A stretch of DNA of 64,000 nucleotides, taken from NCBI GenBank assembly GCA_950106755.1, contig OX467083.1, forward strand, positions 28,577,029 through 28,641,028. The letters run 5' to 3'. The DNA comes from Climacium dendroides (taxonomy: Eukaryota; Streptophyta; Bryopsida; Hypnales; Climaciaceae). The position numbers and the translations under genes are program-made. Under the pieces are notes generated by a model. The model had not been told where the DNA came from. It saw only the letters and a program-made list of their open reading frames with translations, and searched no databases. Below, one piece after another: positions 58,344-64,000 of this stretch (positions are counted from its first letter, which is position 1; each line of letters begins with the position of its first letter).

Positions 58344-59340
58344 AGATATGTGAAGAATATAGACCCTATATGTAGACCTTCAATTTTTTAAAGTTTTTTT
58401 CTGATTTTTTTTTATAGCCCTTCTATATACAGTATCTATATTCTTCACAATCGTGAAGCTCACAAATCCATTCTTAGTCACACTAAAAAATCCACATCCA
58501 TCACTAGTATGTACATTCATCTTACACCTAACAGGTAGAAAAAATTGTAGAAAAAATTTCAGAATTTTTAACCGCATAGATTTAAAGTGGAAAAAACAAG
58601 TTTTCTAGCACATTGAGGGACTAGATTTTTTGACTTTGAACATTTTTAACTTAAAATTTTTGCACTACAGAGTTTTGAGCTTTAAATATTTATAGTAGAG
58701 AATTGAGTTGAGAGTCTAGGTGTGAACCACCATATTGGTTTACTTTCAATATAATAGAAAATAATTAAAATATATATATGAGTTCTAGATTCAAAAGTGT
58801 TAGTATTCTAAATTACACTATAACCATTAGTTAAAAGACTTTTAGTACATAGGACAAGAAACTAGATCAAAATTTCAAACCAAAAATATTTAAAAAGATA
58901 AAAAATACAAAAAAGGAATTGAAATCAAGGATTAGAAGTTGAAAATGGATCTAAATATAAATAAAAAACCAACAAAAAAGAAGAAATATGAAAAGCACAA
59001 AAGAAGTTATCAAACTTAAAACTACTATGAGAAAACTAACATAGTAGTAGAAACTCTAATTTAGACAATTAGTAATGATTTAATGAAATTTCAGTAAATT
59101 AACTTGGATGAAAGTGATTAGGAGGGTTAGTTAGTTAATTAGTTGGGGAAAAGGTCGAATTAGGGTTAGGGGCTCTCTCTCTCTCTTCCACTTGGGTGTG
59201 CATGTGTGTTTTGGAGAGCAACTTTTTGTGATTGTAGATTTCTTAAGCAAAAAGTGTTGGAGATGAAGGAGGGGAACCATGTAGGACAATTTGTCGAGTA
59301 GGTCCGCCTCTTTTGTGAGAAAATGGGTGAGAAAAATGAG
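58344..59340. other. Flank of the retroelement, no clear gene
   Basis: 58380-58577 is open on minus (65 codons, MNVHTSDGCGFFSVTKNGFV); it may be further pol or protease sequence but no Asp-Thr/Ser-Gly box is visible. The rest is AT-rich. No 5' LTR or primer-binding site recognised. Confidence 0.35.
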
Positions 59341-59354
59341 GTCTTTTAGATCAG

Positions 59355-59780
59355 ATGGAAAACGTGCTTGAGAAGGAGAGGAGAATTTTGAGGGAGATTA
59401 GATTGCCAACTTCAACGGTCGATTACGGGAGTATGGAGGATCTGATGGAGCTGAGTTTTGGAGGGGTGGTGCGCCTTGTAGTTAGCTTTCCGAGAAGCTT
59501 TGGCTCGCCCAATTTGGAGCAACGACAAGGTCGGGGCAACCGATTTCGTACGAGGTGGTCAGCTGCCGCCACCACGGAAGACTGACAACTTCGGCGAGCG
59601 ATTGCGGAAGTTTGGCATGACAAAATGACTTGAATTTTTGGTAGAAGGAAGATGAGGAAGTTATCTTTCCAACAAGATAAAGCTCGCCCAATTTGGAGGA
59701 AGGATGAAGAGATGGCAGCCATTCTTGTGGAGGAGAGTATGCTGCCTCAAGGAGGAAAATACGATTTTTGAGGGTTTTTT
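59355..59780 (+). repeat. GC-richer block with an internal duplication
   Basis: CTCGCCCAATTTGGAG occurs at about 59,506 and 59,685 with similar lead-in (TTAGCTTTCC/TTATCTTTCC) and follow-on text (GGTCAGCTGCC/GATGGCAGCC), a diverged ~180-bp tandem pair. A 76-codon frame covers the first unit; a protein is not supported. Confidence 0.5.
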
Positions 59781-60545
59781 GGTAGTTTTGCATTTTTTGG
59801 TTGTGTAATTGCAATTTTCATTGCATCTTATCATTAAGCATGGTGGATTTGATTGTGTGAACTTGTTTGTGAGTCACTCTGTTGTATGAGCTTCATGTTT
59901 CAATGTAAGAATGAAGTTGGATATTTTTGGTGATGGAAGTTGTGCTGTAATTGTTTTCTAAGGCACAAAGTCTCCATTTTTGTGTCCTAGATTACAAATT
60001 TCAATGAGATTTTTGACATAAAAGATAGATTGTAGGACAAGAGGTGAATTTGAGGGTGTATAAACCATGGTATAAAAAGAATGATAGGGTCAATGCATGT
60101 GAGAATTTTAGGGTTTTGAGTGTATGGGATGTGCTGAATTTGTATTTTTGGGTCCAATTTAGGTCATTTGGGGCCCCAATTTGCCAATTAGAGTTAGATT
60201 TTTGCATATAAGTTGCCTTAATCTTTTCTAGTCCATGATTGGGGGATTTGGGGGATTAAGACATTTGATTGGGTCATTTTAGGTGTGCTTCCCCCACTCC
60301 ATTTAGGGCTTTTTAGGCCAATTTTGCGTATTGAGAGTGGGGTCCCATTGCTTGGAAGGCAATCTAGATTAGAGGTCCCATACACTCCCCGCTGGCCAAC
60401 TCTAGGGGGGATTTTTGCCACATGTGGTGAAAATCTCTCACACTAGGAAAAAAATTAAAAAAACTTAAATTTCATTCTTAAGAAAATTGTTAAGTAGAAG
60501 TAGGTATGAGATAGAAGGAAAATCTAAAATATTAATACATTTTAG
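59781..60545. other. Intergenic DNA
   Basis: No gene or bounded repeat recognised. Confidence 0.4.
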
Positions 60546-60549
60546 ATGG

Positions 60550-61040
60550 AATTAAAATGCACTAATCCCAATGGTGAGATTGTTTTAGTAAGTAAACTAA
60601 ACCATGTGGAATTTTTATTATAAAAAATTTGTAAAAATTGCATTCAAAAATGCATTCAATAAGTTATTTTTTTCAAGAAGATGCTCTAATTGCCCAAAAA
60701 ACAAAAATGTCCATAACTTTCTTGTAACAAATCCAAATGAAATGAATCAAAGCTTTATAGATAGACAAAAATATAATCTACAAGAAAAAATATTTCAAAA
60801 AAAATTCAGAATTTTTCAATTTCTTTTTGCTGCTTGGACTACCCCCTGTCCCCTGTTTTGAGCTTATTTGGTCATAACTTTAGTTCCTAGGCACCAATTG
60901 TGAAAAAAAATTATATTTCCATGAAGCTAGTCAATTTTTCTATCTTCAAAAAAAAATTCAAAAAATTACAACAAAATTTCAACCCATGGGTACATGCCCA
61001 AAATACATTTGTTTCTTGAAGGAACAATGGTTAAAAGTAC
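60550..61040 (+). repeat. Dispersed repeat, direct partner at 9.24-9.69 kb
   Basis: Same order of words as the earlier copy (CCATGTGGAATTTT to CATTTGTTYCTTNAAGGAA). Diverged and non-coding. Confidence 0.75.
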
Positions 61041-62363
61041 TAAACTTAGAATGCATCATCTATGTGGTGTGAAATTAAACTAGTAAAATTGAGAATTTAA
61101 ATTTTAAATTAAACTAATTGGAATTTCATGTTGGATGTATTGTTGTGTCATACTATATTGAAGTTGATGTTGCAAACAACCTTGATTTAATAAATGTGAC
61201 TTTATCAATTAAATGTTCAAGGAGACATCCCCATATATATTGGAGATGACATGCAAATGTTCATCATGACATCATAGACAACAAATAAGATTTGTAGAAA
61301 ATTTAAAAATTGTTGAAGCAAATGTTTAAAACAACATTGATGTGAATGTTTAATTTCATACTACAGATGTTCTTTTGAATGTTTACAATGACATCAAAAA
61401 AAATATGACTAAGACATGCAGATGTTTTTTAAAACATCATTTCAGACATCATTGTATTTATGTTGCTGCTCATATTTTAGTTTTGTATATCCCATATGGT
61501 TTGTCATGCCTCCTACATCCCACTAGTATAAAAAGCTCGTGGCTTCTTATCAATTAATAAGTGGATTTTCAAGCCATGCAATATACTTGATAAATACAAT
61601 GTATTGTGTACAAGTGTATGGCAAATTGTATATACTATATTTTGTATGGCAGATTTTGTATGTTGTATTGCATATGATATACTATATATTGCATATTTTA
61701 TATTGTATACAACATATTGCTACATTAACAACATTTCTTTTACAACATACCACCTAATATAAAAAAACATACCTCATGTCATTATTGATGTTCAAATAAA
61801 CATGTGAGCGTCACATATGTTTTAAAAAGCACACTTGTGCAAACACCACACGTCTAGATGGGACATAATGAGAAGCATACAATTGTTTCACTTGATGTTA
61901 TTCAAAACACTCAGACGTCCACATTAATGTCTCAAAAAACATCATTAAATTCTAGAAAGACTGTTCAGGTAGCTTAAAAAAAATGCCATGTCAACGTCTG
62001 TGGATGCCACATCAACATTTGTGGATGCTTTGTCATCCAATTTCGTCATCGTTGATGTGGCATGCTACGTCAGTGATATGTCAGACACCACATCATAGAC
62101 GGGCAATGGATGAAAAAAATGACACTCTGGCTTTCCCGCGCTTAGATGGCAACCACATGTCAACTTCTAAGAACCCTGTTGACCAATATTTTTTGTGATG
62201 TCCGATGTTGGACATGCAACATTTTGCCTTAATGTACCATATTTTTGGCACATCTGCTATAACGCGAATTTTTGGATGTCTAGCTAGATGTGACAAGACA
62301 TCACGTGCAACGTTCGGATGCAAAAACTGCGTGTCTAGAAAAACACTGTTTTCTTATAGTGCA
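61041..62363 (-). mobile_element. Possible CACTA element end with GATGT/ACATC-rich interior
   Basis: The block ends GTTTTCTTATAGTG (62348-62361), the mirror of a CACTATAAGAAAAC terminus. Inward lie many short GATGT, GACATC and AACATC words in both directions, as in subterminal repeats of CACTA elements. I found no matching left end, and 61,560-61,720 is TGTATATT-rich low complexity, so the limits are open. Confidence 0.35.
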
Positions 62364-62399
62364 TAATGACAAAACCGGTTCTCCATGAAACGCATCAAG

Positions 62400-63999
62400 A
62401 CCTCTCCACTAAGCGGATTCGTAGCCGATGCTCTCCAATCTCACCCACATGCTGTTAGGCAGCATGGTGCCATGGCTGTTGTTAGGCCTGCTTTCCTAGC
62501 AAAGAAGTGTCTCAATGGGCATTGGTAGACGTAGAGGATTTCCTTCTATTTGGACTTCATCCATGGGAATCGGTGTATGACGAAGACCTTCTTCCATCGG
62601 CAAATCAATCATCCAATTTGCAATTCTCACAGCTTTGTCAAATTCAGCCTACATGTTATTGGGATTCCTCTATGATGTGCCAAGTTGTGGTGGATTTGAG
62701 GACGAGCATCATTGATCATCCAATGGTGACATTTGCGGTAGATCCCTAGAAGGAATCAGACTTGGCATCAAAGATGACTGAGGGCCCTCCGTTCGAGCCG
62801 TGTTGGATCTTGGTCCTAGTCCCAGCCTTGCTTGTCTAGTAGCTTGTCCTCGTGCTTCAGGGGACATGGAGTGTCCTCATCCAAAATTCATACATGGTCT
62901 AGGTCGCAATCTTGGGGGGGTGCGGCAATTTGGAGTGATAACAGGTACAACCCAACCTTTTTGGAAATTGGCATAAACATCTATGCCATGGCTATGCTGA
63001 CCTCAACGCCTTCCCCTTTGGCCACATGGTACAGCTGGTCTTCGACGTCCCCAGGTAGTTTCGGTAAGTGTTGTAGCCTCAAGAAGTTCTGTGACCTCAT
63101 TCTCTGGAAATTCATCACCCGCACTTGAATTGCGTGGATTTCTCCCACCTTTGGCCCCCTTCTGACCTCGTCCTCTGCCTCTCCAACTTGGTCCCTTTGT
63201 GCAATTCCGTTGCCCTCGTACTCCAGCCCTTGCAGAAACCCCTACTTCCTGATCAATCCCGAATTCAGGTGGGGGTGGATTGGAAGCTGCCTAAACCCTA
63301 GTAGAATCCATGAACCCTCACCGTGCTCAAATTCAGCTACCTCTACTCTGAATCCCTCTCGATGGACAATGTCACCCTCGATGGATTGTGGATTCTACAT
63401 TGCTGTCAATGCTAGCACCACCCGGGGGCGTTGTTGTGCATGTCTCCCCCGTAATCGCTTTGCTGCCCTCGACCTTGCCTAGGCCTTTATAGTGGCGATC
63501 AAAATTAGGCTACAACTTCGTCCGAATGAAAGTAGAAACCACTGCAGGAAGTCCACGGGGATTGCATTCAAGAATCATCTGCTTCCATCCGAGAGTGCAT
63601 GCCATGTGCTTGTAACACAAGTACTGCCAACCCTTACTCGAAGGATATTACAACCACGAACTTGATCCTAGTGCCTCGAGCTCAAATAGGTGGAAGTCGT
63701 AAAGATACATGACCACCTTCTTTGCAATGTCGGAGCTCCCACTTTCCACAACCGCCCACTCATAAAGAATGTATTGAATTTGTTGTACTTCCTCCATTGT
63801 GGCTCTGCCATAGTGCAAAGCATTTATCATTCCGAATGGTCTCCGCCGCAATCCCACTTTGCGATAGTAATCACAGAAGGAAGGAGCCCACTCACTCAAA
63901 CAAAACTAGCTTGCAGCAACCCCAATCTCCCAAAAATAATGGTGGTTGCCGCATCCTCCACTCTTTGCAATGAAAGAACCCTAGAGAAGAGGACAAATT
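62400..63999 (-). other. GC-richer coding-like block of unknown nature, running off the window
   Basis: On minus, 63648-63899 is open (83 codons) and protein-like: YYRKVGLRRRPFGMINALHY, ATMEEVQQIQYILYEW, VVMYLYDFHLFELEALGSS. Further along, near 63,050-63,240, other minus frames give LPGDVEDQLYHVAKGEGVEV and basic PSWRGRGRGQKGAKGGRNPR. Frames shift and stops occur. Part of a gag-like or captured gene is possible; I cannot identify it. The + strand frames here look less protein-like. Confidence 0.3.
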
Positions 64000-64000
64000 G

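Noticed and set aside
59355..59585. 76-codon frame MENVLEKERRILREIRLPTS... as a gene
   Set aside because: It covers one unit of a diverged tandem pair and the second unit is not open in the same frame.
63210..63482. 90-codon + strand frame in the right-hand block
   Set aside because: The minus strand gives more protein-like pieces in the same block; the + product is Ser/Pro/Cys-rich without recognisable features.

Overview
This is plant nuclear DNA. The introns are GT-AG, the cytochrome P450s are of the plant A (CYP71-clan) type, and there are pieces of a Ty3/gypsy retroelement plus miniature transposons with classic plant CACTA and Stowaway-like ends. The background is AT-rich and full of decayed repeats; only about 1-8 kb and the P450 5' ends are clearly GC-richer. 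I cannot name the species. Short introns and heavy repeat load fit a non-seed plant such as a moss, but that is a guess.

Layout. 0-7.7 kb: one multi-exon gene on + for a large, low-complexity Ser/Pro/Glu-rich protein I do not recognise, with five degenerate ~88-bp repeats in its upstream leader and a duplicated exon pair inside. 9.9-17.2 kb: intact P450 gene copy A on -, its conserved 5' region, a 15-unit 42-bp minisatellite, four ~360-bp satellite units and a long repeat called R here. 17.9-18.5 kb: copy D, an orphan P450 5' region. 18.5-29 kb: gene-poor repeats, a Stowaway-like element and a decayed repetitive acidic ORF. 29.1-33.2 kb: copy C, a P450 pseudogene on - with a nonsense codon, several insertions and a missing 3' end. 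33.9-40.6 kb: a copy of R split by a ~4.8-kb block of nested elements. 43.5-49.3 kb: mirror image of the A block, ending in intact P450 copy B on +. 52.4-52.6 kb: copy E, a short P450 relic. 54.6-58.3 kb: broken Ty3/gypsy pol on -. 58.6-64 kb: mostly decayed repeats, then a GC-richer coding-like block that I cannot assign.

Biologically, the window is a small P450 cluster made by inverted segmental duplication. Copies A and B have the same exon lengths (385, 572 and 630 bp; 528 residues). Both keep the heme-Cys, ExxR and PERF motifs but have lost the C-helix Trp and the acidic residue of the I-helix oxygen-activation motif. Their promoter, leader and exon 1 are much more alike than their exons 2-3, which suggests local gene conversion or constraint. 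Comparing paralogous blocks gives empty sites for several insertions, so the order of events can partly be read. No tRNA, rRNA or CRISPR array was recognised. No wholly new system can be demonstrated; the best leads are the P450 pair with altered catalytic motifs and shared upstream ORF, the nested satellite, and the repeated leader and exon pair of the first gene.
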